Of a stretch of 64,000 nt of DNA, positions 36,437-44,995 are shown one piece after another. The notes under the pieces were generated by a model, which was not told the origin of the DNA, did not search any database, and was given only the letters and a program-made list of their open reading frames with translations. Each line of letters starts with the position of its first letter. The stretch's first letter is position 1. The translations under genes and the position numbers were made by a program. The stretch is taken from positions 1-64,000 of the forward strand of contig NZ_JAVHUY010000010.1 in NCBI RefSeq assembly GCF_031085175.1, given 5' to 3'. Source of the DNA: Phytohabitans maris (GTDB lineage Bacteria > Actinomycetota > Actinomycetes > Mycobacteriales > Micromonosporaceae).

Positions 36437-37629
36437 CGGCCACCCCCGGGCCGTGCGCCGCCACCCTGTAGTCCACCACCGCCAGGGAACCCACCACCAC
36501 CAGGGAAGCCGCCACCACCTGGGAGCGTGCCCTGGTTGGAAGACGTGGAGGGCATATTGATCACCACCTGCTCGCCGACCGTGAGACCCGACTTGATCTC
36601 GGTGGTGCTGTCACCCTCGAGCCCGATCTCCACCGCGCGGGCCACCTGCTGGCCGCCCTCCAGGACGGTCACGGTGTGGCGGGTGCCGACGCTGGTGAGG
36701 GCCGCCGAGTTGACGTAGACCACGTCGTCGGCCTGCCCGACGGTCACCGACACCTCGACGCTCTGCCCGGCGCGCACCCCGTCAGGGACCTGGTCGAGCG
36801 TGAACGTCACCCCATATGTCACGACGTTGTTTTCCGAGGTCGCGTTGGGATCGACGGCAGCGAGCCTGGCCGTGGCCTCGGTGCCGGGCAGCGCATTCCA
36901 CGTGACGGTGCCGGCCTGCCCGCTCTTGAGCTTGGTGGCGTCGGCCTCGGCGACCGACGCCGAGACCTCCAGCCTGGTGAGATCCTCGATCTGGATGAAG
37001 CCCGAGGAGTCGGAGCCCGAGCTGCCACCGCTGCTCCCGCCACCACTCGACCCGTTGCTGCCACTCGACCCGTTGCTGCCCGAGGCCGAGCTGCCGACCG
37101 TGCCGTTGACCGCGGTCACCGTGCCGGCCATCGGCGCCTTGAGCGTCGTGCCCGCGACGGCGTCTTCGGCCTCCGAGACGTCGATCTCGGCCTGGTCGAC
37201 CTCGGCCTGCGCGTCTGACGTATCGCTGTCGGCCTCTTCCGCGCGGTCGAGCGCGGCCTGCGCGGCGTCGAGAGTGGCCTCGGCGGCGTCGAGCTGCCGC
37301 TGCGCCGCTCGGTCGTCCACTATGGCCAGCACCTGGCCCTTGGTCACCTTGTCACCAACCTGCACGCGGATCTCGGTGACCGTGCCGGAGGTCTCGAACG
37401 AGGCGCTCGCCGTCGATGCGCTCCGCACGGTGCCGGACGCGGAGACCGTGGCGGTGACCGTGCCCTGGGCGACCGGGACGGTGCGGCTGCCGCCGGTGCC
37501 CGACTCGGCGGCCTCGGCCGTGGCAAACGACGCATACGCCCACGTGGCGGCGCCGGCGACGGCCAGCGCGAGCACAACGTTGACGAGCAGGGCCGGGGAC
37601 AGGCCCAACCTCGGGAGTGAGCGGCGCAT
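36433..37629 (-). CDS. HlyD/MacA-type efflux adaptor 1
   Basis: 398 aa. N-terminal membrane helix (VNVVLALAVAGAATWAY), biotinyl-lipoyl-like half (VQVGDKVTKGQVLAIVD), helical hairpin (about 110-150), second lipoyl half after a Ser/Gly linker (GSNGSSGSNGSS), beta-barrel and membrane-proximal domains, and a C-terminal Gly/Pro-rich tail. It bridges the ABC pump to the cell wall. No clear ribosome site precedes ATG 37629. The two-component system 41 bp upstream likely regulates it. Confidence 0.9.
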   Translation of the reverse strand: MRRSLPRLGLSPALLVNVVLALAVAGAATWAYASFATAEAAESGTGGSRTVPVAQGTVTATVSASGTVRSASTASASFETSGTVTEIRVQVGDKVTKGQVLAIVDDRAAQRQLDAAEATLDAAQAALDRAEEADSDTSDAQAEVDQAEIDVSEAEDAVAGTTLKAPMAGTVTAVNGTVGSSASGSNGSSGSNGSSGGGSSGGSSGSDSSGFIQIEDLTRLEVSASVAEADATKLKSGQAGTVTWNALPGTEATARLAAVDPNATSENNVVTYGVTFTLDQVPDGVRAGQSVEVSVTVGQADDVVYVNSAALTSVGTRHTVTVLEGGQQVARAVEIGLEGDSTTEIKSGLTVGEQVVINMPSTSSNQGTLPGGGGFPGGGGFPGGGGLQGGGARPGGGR

Positions 37630-37670
37630 GCGCGAAAGCTTGGAGGAGGCGGCTCGGAGCCAGCCCCGTG

Positions 37671-39176
37671 CTACCTCAAAGCTGACTGGGAACCCGTCGG
37701 CAGCAGCACCCGGAACGCGGATCCCTGCCCCGGCTCCGTCTCCAGCTCCACCCGGCCGCCGTGGCTGCTCACGATCGCCGCCACGATCGACAGGCCCAGC
37801 CCGGAACCGCCGTTGCGCCGGGCGCGGCTCGGATCGGCCCGGTAGAGCCGCTCGAAGATGCGCCCCGCGTGCTCGGCCGGCACACCCGGCCCGTTGTCGG
37901 CCACCTCCAGCACCGCGATCGGCACCCGCCGGGGCAGGTCGTCACCGACGGCGGCGGACGTCGAGCGATGCGGCCGGTATCCGCCCAGCCGCCCCACCCG
38001 CACGGTGATGTCGGCCTGCGGCGGCGTGTGCTGGAGCGCGTTGGCGACGAGGTTCGTGGCGACCTGGCGGAGGCGGTGCTCGTCGCCGAGCACGGTCACC
38101 GGCTCGAACCCGCACTGATCACCGCCGAAGCTGGCGAGCCGCACCGGCCGGTCGGGCCGCCGGGCGTACGCGTCGCGGATCGTGTCGGCGGCGATCGCGA
38201 GCAGGTCGACCGGCCGCCGCTGCGGCTCGCGCTGGCGATCCAGCCGGGCAAGCAGGAGCAGGTCTTCGACCAGCAAGCCCATCCGGGCGGCCTCCGCCTC
38301 GATGCGGGACATCGTCTCGTCCAGCAGCGGGCCAGACGGGGCGCCGCCGCGACGGTACAGCTCGGCGAAGCCGCGGATCGACGTGAGCGGGGTGCGCAGC
38401 TCGTGCGACGCGTCCGCCACGAACTGCCGGATCCGCTGCTCGGAAGCCGTCCGGGCGGCGACCTCCGACTCGATCCGGTCGAGCATCGAGTTGAGCGCGA
38501 TGCCCAGCCGGCCCGACTCGGTGTGCGGGTCGGCGTCGTCGACCCGGCGGGTCAGGTCGCCTGCGGTGATCTCGGTCGAGGTGGTCTCCATGCGGGTGAG
38601 CGGGCGCAGGCCGATCCGCACCACCGACGCCGCGACCAGCCCGAGCAGGAGCAGCACGACGAACATCACGACCAAGTCGATCGCCAGCAGCAGATCGGCG
38701 GTGGCCTCGACCTGCCGCAGCGAGATGGCCGCGACCGCCACACCCCCGTCCGGGCGCTCGACCACCACCACCCTCCAGTAGTCTTCGCCGTCGACGGAAT
38801 CCACCGTGTACGGCTCGCCACCGGACCGATCGAGCAGATCTTCGAACGAACCCACCTCGGGCGGCGACACCTCGACCGCGTCGTTCGGCGTGGGCTGCCA
38901 CTGGTTGCCCTGCGCGTCGAAGACCAGCATCGTCCGGTACAGGTCGAACCTGCCGCGCGGGAACCCGTCGTTGGTGCGCCCCCAGGCCGGCGGCCGGGGA
39001 TCAGCCGCGACGTGGCTCATCCCGGTGAGCTGGTTGTCGATCTGGTCGGTCAGGTATTGCTTCAGGAGCAGGATGCCGGCCGCGTTGGACACGACGAGGG
39101 CGACCGCGGTCAGCGCGGCCACCACCACGACGAGGCGGGACCGGAGCGTCCAGTGCCGCCACTTGGGCAGCCTCAT
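37671..39176 (-). CDS. Sensor histidine kinase (OmpR-partner)
   Basis: 501 aa from ATG 39176, overlapping the regulator stop (ATGA). Two membrane helices (about 15-35 and 160-185) bound an external sensor domain; HAMP follows, then HisKA with the phospho-His in [15 protein letters not shown] and HATPase_c with NALQHTP and GGSGLGLSIV. It lies inside the efflux gene block, so it probably senses envelope stress or the pump substrate. Confidence 0.94.
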   Translation of the reverse strand: MRLPKWRHWTLRSRLVVVVAALTAVALVVSNAAGILLLKQYLTDQIDNQLTGMSHVAADPRPPAWGRTNDGFPRGRFDLYRTMLVFDAQGNQWQPTPNDAVEVSPPEVGSFEDLLDRSGGEPYTVDSVDGEDYWRVVVVERPDGGVAVAAISLRQVEATADLLLAIDLVVMFVVLLLLGLVAASVVRIGLRPLTRMETTSTEITAGDLTRRVDDADPHTESGRLGIALNSMLDRIESEVAARTASEQRIRQFVADASHELRTPLTSIRGFAELYRRGGAPSGPLLDETMSRIEAEAARMGLLVEDLLLLARLDRQREPQRRPVDLLAIAADTIRDAYARRPDRPVRLASFGGDQCGFEPVTVLGDEHRLRQVATNLVANALQHTPPQADITVRVGRLGGYRPHRSTSAAVGDDLPRRVPIAVLEVADNGPGVPAEHAGRIFERLYRADPSRARRNGGSGLGLSIVAAIVSSHGGRVELETEPGQGSAFRVLLPTGSQSALR

Positions 39177-39889
39177 TCGTCCGGGGCCCGGGGCAGGCGC
39201 AGCGCGTAACCCACGCCGCGCACGGTGTGGATCAGTGGCGGCTCCCAGCAGTCGATCTTTTTGCGCAGGTAGTACACGTACGACTCGACGATCCGGCCGT
39301 CGCCGCCGAAGTCGTAGCTCCACACCCGGTCGAGGATCTGTGCCTTGCTCACCACGCGCCCGGCGTTGACCAGCAGGTAGCGAAGCAGGTTGAACTCGGT
39401 CGGCGACAGGTCGACCAGCCGCCCGCCGCGGCGCACCTCGTGCGCGTCCTCGTCGAGCTCCAGGTCGGCGTAGCGCAGGACGCCGGCGTCACCTTCGCCA
39501 TCCGGCTCGATGCGGCTGCGGCGCAGGATCGCCCGGATGCGGAGCACGACCTCTTCCAGGCTGAACGGCTTGGTCACGTAGTCGTCGGCGCCGACGGTCA
39601 GCCCGGAGATGCGGTCTTCGACCGCGTCGCGCGCGGTCAGGAACAGCACCGGAACGCCCGGACCCGAGCCAGCCCGCAGCCGCTGCGCCACCTGGAACCC
39701 GTCGAGGTCAGGCAGCATCACGTCGAGCACCACGAGGTCGGGCTCGAACTCCACGGCCGTCGCCAACGCCTCGTGCCCGCCGCTCGCCACGCGCACCTCG
39801 AAGTCGATGAGCCGCAGCGTCGCTGAGAGCAGGGCACAGATATTAGGCTCGTCGTCCACGACGAGCACCCGGGTCAGACGGCCAGCCAC
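39173..39889 (-). CDS. OmpR-family response regulator
   Basis: 238 aa. Receiver domain with DD12-13, phospho-acceptor Asp56 in VVLDVMLPDLDG, Thr in FLTARD and Lys in YVTKPF. The C-terminal winged helix carries LSPTEFNLLRYLL and VWSYDFGGDGRIVESYVYYLRKKI. GTG 39889 follows AAGGGTGAC. Partner of the kinase at 37671; likely targets are the flanking efflux adaptor operons. Confidence 0.95.
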   Translation of the reverse strand: MAGRLTRVLVVDDEPNICALLSATLRLIDFEVRVASGGHEALATAVEFEPDLVVLDVMLPDLDGFQVAQRLRAGSGPGVPVLFLTARDAVEDRISGLTVGADDYVTKPFSLEEVVLRIRAILRRSRIEPDGEGDAGVLRYADLELDEDAHEVRRGGRLVDLSPTEFNLLRYLLVNAGRVVSKAQILDRVWSYDFGGDGRIVESYVYYLRKKIDCWEPPLIHTVRGVGYALRLPRAPDE

Positions 39890-39933
39890 GTCACCCTTCT
39901 ACGGGAACTGCCTCAGAGTTCGCTGGGAACTTC

Positions 39934-41220
39934 CTAGGCACCAGCTATGACGATCTCATCGCCCTCGATGAGTCCACTCTTGATCTCGGTGAACTGGTCG
40001 CCGCGCAGGCCGACCTCCACCGTGCGGGTCTCGTCGCCGGCCGCTGTCCGGACCACGACCGTCCCCTCGGCCCGCACCGCTGTCGAAGGCACCCGCAGCA
40101 CGCCGGTGACCTCGCTCGTCTTGACCCGGACGCCCGCGCTCTGGCCGACGAGAAGCTCCGCCGGCACCTCCTCGAACGCGAGCACCGCGCCGTATCGCAC
40201 CATGTTGCCATCGGCGGTGCCCACCGGGCTGACCCGCACGACCCGGGCGGCGAACTCCTCGCCCGGCCGGTTGGCCAGCGTCACGGTCGCGCTCAGGCCC
40301 ACCTCGAGGTGACCGGCGTCGGCCTCGGGGAAGTCGGCCGCCACCTGCATGCCGGCCACGTCGGCCAGCGAGACGAACGTGCTCCCCGCGCTCACGTCGG
40401 CACCCACGGCGCCGGCCACCGAGAGCACCTTGCCGGCGATGGGCGCCGTGATCTTTGTCCCGGCCAGCTGGTCCTGCGCCTCCGCGAGAGCGAGCTCGGC
40501 GCTCGTCACCCGCTGCTGGGCGGTGAAGACCGGGTCGCCGCCCCGGGCCGCGCCGGGGCACGCGGAACTCGTCCCACCACCCGGCGCCTGGCCGCCGCCC
40601 GGCGCCGACCCGCCGCTCGGGCTCGACGGTGCCCCGGAGCGCGACGGCTGGGTGGACGGTGGCTGGGCGGTGCGGGACGGCGACGGGGACGCGGAGGGCT
40701 GGGCGCTCGGCGAAGGGGACGGCGTCGGGGTGGGCGCGGGTGTCGTGCCTCCGCTCGCCAGTAGCGCGACCGGCGCGGCCTGGACGGTGACGGTGCCGGA
40801 GACGGCGCAGGTGCTCGCCCCACCGTCGGCCGCCGCCTCCGCCTCGTCGAGCGCCTGCTCGGCCTCGTCGAGCGCGTCCTGGGCGTCGTCGACCCGCTCC
40901 TGCGCGTCGGTGGCGTCGATCTCGGCGAGCACCTGACCGGTCCGCACCTGGTCGCCGGCGCGCACGCTGACCGACGTCACGGTGCCGGCGGCGGCGAAGC
41001 CGAGCGTCCGCGTCTGCGCGGGCTCCAGCGAGCCGGTCGTCGCGACCGCCGTGGAGACGTCACCCCGGTCGACCCGTGCCGTGCTGGTCTGCGCGGAGGG
41101 CGCCGGCTCGCCGGCGGTCAACGCATACGCACCCGCGGAGGTGAGCACGACGACCAGCACGACGAGGCCGCCCACGACAAGCCGGGTGCGGCCACGCCAT
41201 CTCTTCCGGCGAACGCCCAT
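39934..41220 (-). CDS. HlyD/MacA-type efflux adaptor 2 with Pro/Ser-rich insert
   Basis: 428 aa from ATG 41220. One N-terminal membrane helix (LVVGGLVVLVVVLTSAGAYAL), lipoyl half (VRAGDQVRTGQVLAEID), helical hairpin interrupted by an insert of about 80 residues rich in Pro, Ser and Gly with two flanking Cys (STCAVSG and SACPGAA), second lipoyl half and beta-barrel. It is a paralogue of the adaptor at 36433. It has no own ATPase or permease and may share the downstream pump. Its 5' region is duplicated at 1-158. Confidence 0.9.
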   Translation of the reverse strand: MGVRRKRWRGRTRLVVGGLVVLVVVLTSAGAYALTAGEPAPSAQTSTARVDRGDVSTAVATTGSLEPAQTRTLGFAAAGTVTSVSVRAGDQVRTGQVLAEIDATDAQERVDDAQDALDEAEQALDEAEAAADGGASTCAVSGTVTVQAAPVALLASGGTTPAPTPTPSPSPSAQPSASPSPSRTAQPPSTQPSRSGAPSSPSGGSAPGGGQAPGGGTSSACPGAARGGDPVFTAQQRVTSAELALAEAQDQLAGTKITAPIAGKVLSVAGAVGADVSAGSTFVSLADVAGMQVAADFPEADAGHLEVGLSATVTLANRPGEEFAARVVRVSPVGTADGNMVRYGAVLAFEEVPAELLVGQSAGVRVKTSEVTGVLRVPSTAVRAEGTVVVRTAAGDETRTVEVGLRGDQFTEIKSGLIEGDEIVIAGA

Positions 41221-41402
41221 GAACCGCGAGTCTCGGTGGCTCACCTCGCAGGCGGCTGAGCCGTACCTCGGAGTTTGCTCAGAGTCGATTTGAAGGGTTC
41301 TTCGAGCTTCGCCTGACGCGACGTGGAGGTAGCGGCGGTTCCATAAGCCGGCGTGCCGCGGAGTCCCCCAAGCCCCGCGGCACGACCAAGGATGGAGGAC
41401 CT

Positions 41403-41954
41403 GTGTCTCTGCGCACGCGTTGGACCCTCGCGCTGGCGGCCGGATCGGCGGCGCTGCTCCTCGCCGCCGCGTGCGGTTCGGACAGCGGTTCCGGTGACTC
41501 CGGCGAGGGCGCGGACGGCGCACCGGGCGCCTCGGCATACCTGGAGTGCCTTCGCGACCAGGGCATCGACATCGCCGACACGATGCCGTCCGGACGCCCG
41601 AGCGGCTTCCCGTCGGGGCGCCCGACCGCGTTTCCGTCCGGCCGCCCCACCGCTTTCCCGTCCGGCCGCCCATCGGGTGAGCCGGGCGGACGGATGGGCG
41701 GCTTCCGGCCGGAGGGCGTCGACGACGCGACCTGGCAGAAGGCGCAGGAGGCGTGCGCGTCGCTGCGGCCGAGCGGCGGACCGGGCGCCGGACCGGGTGG
41801 CGGGGGCAACCGCGAGGCCGGCGCCGCCTATCGCAATTGCCTGGCCGACCGCGGCGTCGACCTGGGCACCAACCCGAGCACCACCGACCCCAAGGTCAAG
41901 GAGGCCATAGAGGCGTGCGCCGTCCTCCGCCCGAGCGCCTCACCCACGCCCTGA
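41403..41954 (+). CDS. Small lipoprotein with duplicated Cys motif and PSGRP repeats
   Basis: 183 aa from GTG 41403, with GGAGG five bases upstream. Signal peptide with lipobox LAAAC (Cys near 24). Two related segments, AYLECLRDQGIDI (about 46-58) and AYRNCLADRGVDL (about 140-152), each followed by a second Cys (EACASLRPS, EACAVLRPS), flank a low-complexity stretch of FPSGRPTA repeats. It looks like a duplicated two-Cys helical unit. Divergent from the efflux adaptor across 182 bp, so it may be co-regulated with it. Function unknown. Confidence 0.82.
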   Translation: MSLRTRWTLALAAGSAALLLAAACGSDSGSGDSGEGADGAPGASAYLECLRDQGIDIADTMPSGRPSGFPSGRPTAFPSGRPTAFPSGRPSGEPGGRMGGFRPEGVDDATWQKAQEACASLRPSGGPGAGPGGGGNREAGAAYRNCLADRGVDLGTNPSTTDPKVKEAIEACAVLRPSASPTP

Positions 41955-42033
41955 GCTGACGCCACGGAGGCGCCCGTGCGACCCAGGACATCCTGCGCCA
42001 AGCGTCATAGCGGCGCCCGAGCGCCTCAGCCAC

Positions 42034-42103
42034 GCCTTGAGACGAGAGCCACCCCTTGAGACGAGAGCCACGTCTTGAGACGAGAGCCACGTCTTGAGAC
42101 GAG
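42034..42103. repeat. 19-bp tandem repeat
   Basis: Three full 19-bp units (42034-42052, 42053-42071, 42072-42090; core CTTGAGACGAGAGCCAC) and a partial fourth to 42103, between the convergent lipoprotein and transporter genes. The first unit continues from 42012, where a stretch resembling the 3' end of the lipoprotein gene (CCCGAGCGCCTCA) recurs about 84 bp after the original. Confidence 0.85.
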
Positions 42104-42158
42104 CGGGACCTTGGGAGGGCGGGCGCGCCCAGGCCCGGCCGCCTTAGCTCCCCGAGCC

Positions 42159-42289
42159 GGGGGCGGTCCAGAGCGAAAGGCGGCGGGGCGGGGCCAGAGC
42201 GACAAGCGGCCGGGGGCGGGCCAGAGCGACAAGCAGCCCGGGGCGGGCCGAAGCGGCAAGCAGCCGAAGGCGGGCCGGAGCGACGAGCG
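42159..42289. repeat. About 27-bp GC-rich tandem repeat
   Basis: Five imperfect units with core GGGCGGGCCAGAGCGACAAGC run up to the stop codon of the transporter gene. This is a second minisatellite in the same 335-bp convergent intergenic region. No gene is supported there; frames through it only give repeats. A terminator function is possible but no clean hairpin stands out. Confidence 0.75.
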
Positions 42290-43528
42290 TCAGTCCTCGA
42301 CGAAGCGGGGGCGGGCGACCGCCAGGCCGGCCACGGTCTGGACCAGCGCCGCGGCGATGAGGAAGCCGATCGGCAGGTCCCAGCCGCCGGTGACCTCATA
42401 GAGCGTGCCGACCACGAGCGGGCCGAGCGCGGCGATCAGGTAGCCGAGGCTCTGGGTGAAGGCGGACAGCGCCACCGTCCCCTCCGCTGTCCTCGCCCGC
42501 AGCCCGATCGCCACCAGCGCGAGCGGAAACGCGCCCTGGCCTATCGCGAGCAGCACCACCCAGGCGGCGGCACCGCCGTGCGGGGCGAGAGCGAGGCCGA
42601 CGTACGAGGCGATCATCATGGCGGACAGCGCCAGCACCAGCGGCCGGAGGTTGCGCAGCCGCACCGCGAGCGCGGGCATCACGAGCGCCACCGGGATGCC
42701 GACCGCGGTCACGCCGGCGAGCAGCAGGCCGGCCGCCTGGGGGCGGTAGCCGGAGTCGCGAAAGAGCTGGGCCAGCCAGCCCATCGTGGCGTACCCGCTG
42801 AGCGCCTGCGTCCCGAAGTAGATGCCCATCGCCCAGCCCACCCGGGTACGGGCGGGGCGCACCCGGCCAGCCAGCGGCGGGACGGCCGGGTGGGCGGAGG
42901 TCCGGCGGAGGACGGCGGGCAGCCAGGGAAGTACGGCGATCACGGCCAGCACGGACCAGGCGCCGAGCCCGGCCCGCCAGGAGCCGAAGGCGTCGGCGAT
43001 CGGCACGGCGGAGGCGGCGGCCACCGACGCACCGGCGGTCAGCGAGACCGTGTACGCCCCGGTGATCAGCCCGGTGCGCTGCGGGAAGTGCTGCCGGACC
43101 AGCAGCGGGAGCAGGATGTTGGCGACCGCGATGCCGGCCAGGGCCACCGCGCTCGTGGCGATGAAGACGGCCGTGGAGCCGGTGGCGACCCGCACCACCT
43201 CGCCCGCGAGCAGCGCGACCATCGCGGCGACCACGACGCGGCCGGGCGAAAAGCGGCGGACCAGCCACGGCGCCACCGCTCCGAAGGCGGCGAACGCGAT
43301 CGTCGGCATCGTCGTCACCACGCCGGCCATCGCGCCGGACAGGTGCAGGCCGGTGCGCACCTCCTCCAGGAGGGCGCCGAGGCTCGTGATGGCGATGCGC
43401 AGGTTGAGTGCGACGAGCAGGATGCCGGCGAGGACGAGGGCGGTGCCCCGGGTGCGGGCGGACGAAGCGGTGTCGGCGGCGGAAACAGGAGCGGTCAGTG
43501 TCGATGCTGGCGGAGCCACGCCCACCAT
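42290..43528 (-). CDS. CynX/NimT-family MFS transporter
   Basis: 412 aa, about twelve membrane helices from residue 28 on. The segment LRIAITSLGALLEEVRTGLHLS matches the start of CynX-type major facilitators, which carry cyanate, nitroimidazole or other small molecules. ATG 43528 follows TTAGG very closely; GTG two codons on is an alternative start. It is divergent from a GntR regulator, with a palindromic operator 5 bp upstream of its start, so repression by that regulator is likely. Confidence 0.9.
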   Translation of the reverse strand: MVGVAPPASTLTAPVSAADTASSARTRGTALVLAGILLVALNLRIAITSLGALLEEVRTGLHLSGAMAGVVTTMPTIAFAAFGAVAPWLVRRFSPGRVVVAAMVALLAGEVVRVATGSTAVFIATSAVALAGIAVANILLPLLVRQHFPQRTGLITGAYTVSLTAGASVAAASAVPIADAFGSWRAGLGAWSVLAVIAVLPWLPAVLRRTSAHPAVPPLAGRVRPARTRVGWAMGIYFGTQALSGYATMGWLAQLFRDSGYRPQAAGLLLAGVTAVGIPVALVMPALAVRLRNLRPLVLALSAMMIASYVGLALAPHGGAAAWVVLLAIGQGAFPLALVAIGLRARTAEGTVALSAFTQSLGYLIAALGPLVVGTLYEVTGGWDLPIGFLIAAALVQTVAGLAVARPRFVED

Positions 43529-43532
43529 CCTA

Positions 43533-43549
43533 AAATCATGGGATGATTT
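43533..43549. promoter_or_regulatory. Palindromic operator between MFS and GntR genes
   Basis: AAATCAT-GGG-ATGATTT is a perfect 7-bp inverted repeat in an otherwise very GC-rich sequence, located in the 41-bp gap between the divergent transporter and FadR-type regulator genes. This is the expected place and shape for the regulator's binding site controlling both genes. Confidence 0.7.
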
Positions 43550-43569
43550 ATGGTCGGGTGTTGTAACCG

Positions 43570-44247
43570 ATGCCACTCGCCACAGCTCAAGAGGTGGGAG
43601 CGGCCCGCCGGCCCACGCTGGTGCGCCAGGTGATCGACTCGCTCCGCGAGCAGGTCGCCAGCGGCGAGTGGCCGGTGGGCAGCCGCATCCCGACCGAGCC
43701 GCAGTTGGTCGAGGCGCTCGGCGTCGGGCGCAATACGGTCCGCGAGGCGGTGCGCGCGCTGGTGCACGCGGGAGTGCTGGAGTGCCGGCAGGGCTCAGGC
43801 ACCTACGTGGTCTCGGCCGACGAGATGACCGGTGCGGTGAGCCGCCGGCTGGCCGGTGCGCAGGCCGCCGAGGCGGTCGAGGTGCGCCGTGCGTTCGAGG
43901 TCGAGGCGGCCCGGCTAGCGGCGATGCGGCGTACCAGGGAAGACATGGCGGCGCTCGACGGCGCGCTCGCCGACCGCGAGGCCGCGTGGCGATCAGGCCG
44001 CGTCGATGATTTTGTCGAGGCCGACGCCGTGCTGCACACGGTGATCGTCGCGGCCGCACACAATGCGATGCTGGCCGAGCTCTACGCCTCCTTCGGGGCG
44101 GCGATGCTGCGCGCCTCGATCGCCACGGGCGTCGGTGACGAGTTGCGCCCCGAGGATCACGTCGACCACCACCGCCTGATCGACGCGATCCGGGCTGGAG
44201 ATCCCGCGCGGGCGGCCGCCGAGGCCGGGGCATTTCTGGAGGTATGA
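43570..44247 (+). CDS. FadR-type GntR-family regulator
   Basis: 225 aa. N-terminal winged helix (about 15-80) with RIPTEPQLVEALGVGRNTVREAVRAL and the wing GSGTYVV; the C-terminal all-helical FCD domain (about 95-220) has conserved acidic and His ligand positions (DAVLHTVI, DHHRLIDAI). It probably represses the divergent CynX-like transporter through the 43533-43549 palindrome, with an unknown carboxylate effector. Confidence 0.9.
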   Translation: MPLATAQEVGAARRPTLVRQVIDSLREQVASGEWPVGSRIPTEPQLVEALGVGRNTVREAVRALVHAGVLECRQGSGTYVVSADEMTGAVSRRLAGAQAAEAVEVRRAFEVEAARLAAMRRTREDMAALDGALADREAAWRSGRVDDFVEADAVLHTVIVAAAHNAMLAELYASFGAAMLRASIATGVGDELRPEDHVDHHRLIDAIRAGDPARAAAEAGAFLEV

Positions 44248-44272
44248 CGCCAAGACCACTACGGTGCTGGGC

Positions 44273-44716
44273 ATGCTCAAGGGTTTCAAAGACTTCATCA
44301 TGCGCGGCAACGTGGTCGACCTGGCGGTCGGCATCGTGATCGGCGCCGCGTTCACGGCGGTCGTGAATCAGCTGACCAAGTCGTTCCTCGAACCGTTCAT
44401 CCAGCTACTCGGCGGCGGCCGGGAGCTTTCCGGCAAATGGACCATCCGCGACACCATCTTCGACTGGTCCGCATTCATCAACGCGGTCATCACCTTCCTG
44501 CTCACCGCCGCGGCGCTCTACTTCTTCATCGTCCTGCCGATGAACAGGCTCGCCGAGCGCCGCCGCCGCGGCGAGGAGCCCCCGCCGGCCGCCCCCAGCG
44601 AGGAGGTCAAGCTCCTCACCGAGATCCGCGACGCGCTCCTCGCCGGGCGCGTTCCCGAGCAGCAGCGCGGCGCCCTCGACAACCTCGTCAACAGAGATCG
44701 ACCCGGCCAGCGATAG
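44273..44716 (+). CDS. mscL: Large-conductance mechanosensitive channel
   Basis: 147 aa from ATG 44273 (GTG 44264 is an alternative). Amphipathic N-terminus MLKGFKDFIMRGNVVDLAVG, TM1 with AVGIVIGAAFTAVV (the gate), an external loop, TM2 (AVITFLLTAAALYFFIVLP) and a cytosolic helix bundle ending the protein. A homopentameric channel that opens at high membrane tension to release solutes on hypo-osmotic shock. Confidence 0.96.
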   Translation: MLKGFKDFIMRGNVVDLAVGIVIGAAFTAVVNQLTKSFLEPFIQLLGGGRELSGKWTIRDTIFDWSAFINAVITFLLTAAALYFFIVLPMNRLAERRRRGEEPPPAAPSEEVKLLTEIRDALLAGRVPEQQRGALDNLVNRDRPGQR

Positions 44717-44744
44717 TCGAACATCTGTTCTATACAGTGCCCGG

Positions 44745-44972
44745 ATGGAACAACGAAAGCACTGGTGGAACGGCAAATGGGGGCGGCTCGCGCGCCGGGA
44801 TGTGTACCTGCGCGCCGACGCCGACCAGTGGTTCGTGGAGCAGCGCGCGGGCGGGGCCGAGGGAGTGTCCCGCTACTACGAGTACGACAGCGAGGACGAG
44901 GCGTACGAAGCCGTCCGCGCGCTCCTCAGTGGTCCGGACGAGTGGCGTTCACTAGATGGCAGCACTATCTAG
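44745..44972 (+). CDS. Small acidic protein of unknown function
   Basis: 75 aa, no membrane segment. Rich in Trp/Tyr and acidic residues (HWWNGKWGRLARRD, YYEYDSEDEAYEAVRALL). Codon bias fits the genome. Its stop codon lies inside the palindrome that probably serves as the PadR operator, and its end is 23 bp before the padR start. I recognise no family. Confidence 0.6.
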   Translation: MEQRKHWWNGKWGRLARRDVYLRADADQWFVEQRAGGAEGVSRYYEYDSEDEAYEAVRALLSGPDEWRSLDGSTI

Positions 44973-44976
44973 ATAG
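44965..44976. promoter_or_regulatory. Perfect palindrome, probable PadR operator
   Basis: CTATCTAGATAG is a perfect 12-bp palindrome 20 bp upstream of the padR GTG, within a wider AGCAC...TGTGCT symmetry. A partial copy, CTAGATGG, lies at 44952. Its position suits autoregulation of padR and its ABC transporter genes. Confidence 0.6.
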
Positions 44977-44995
44977 CTGTGCTACCTTCTCCGGC

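Noticed and set aside
42034-42289. Possible CRISPR or REP array (19-bp and 27-bp repeats)
   Set aside because: Contiguous minisatellite units without spacers; no cas genes.
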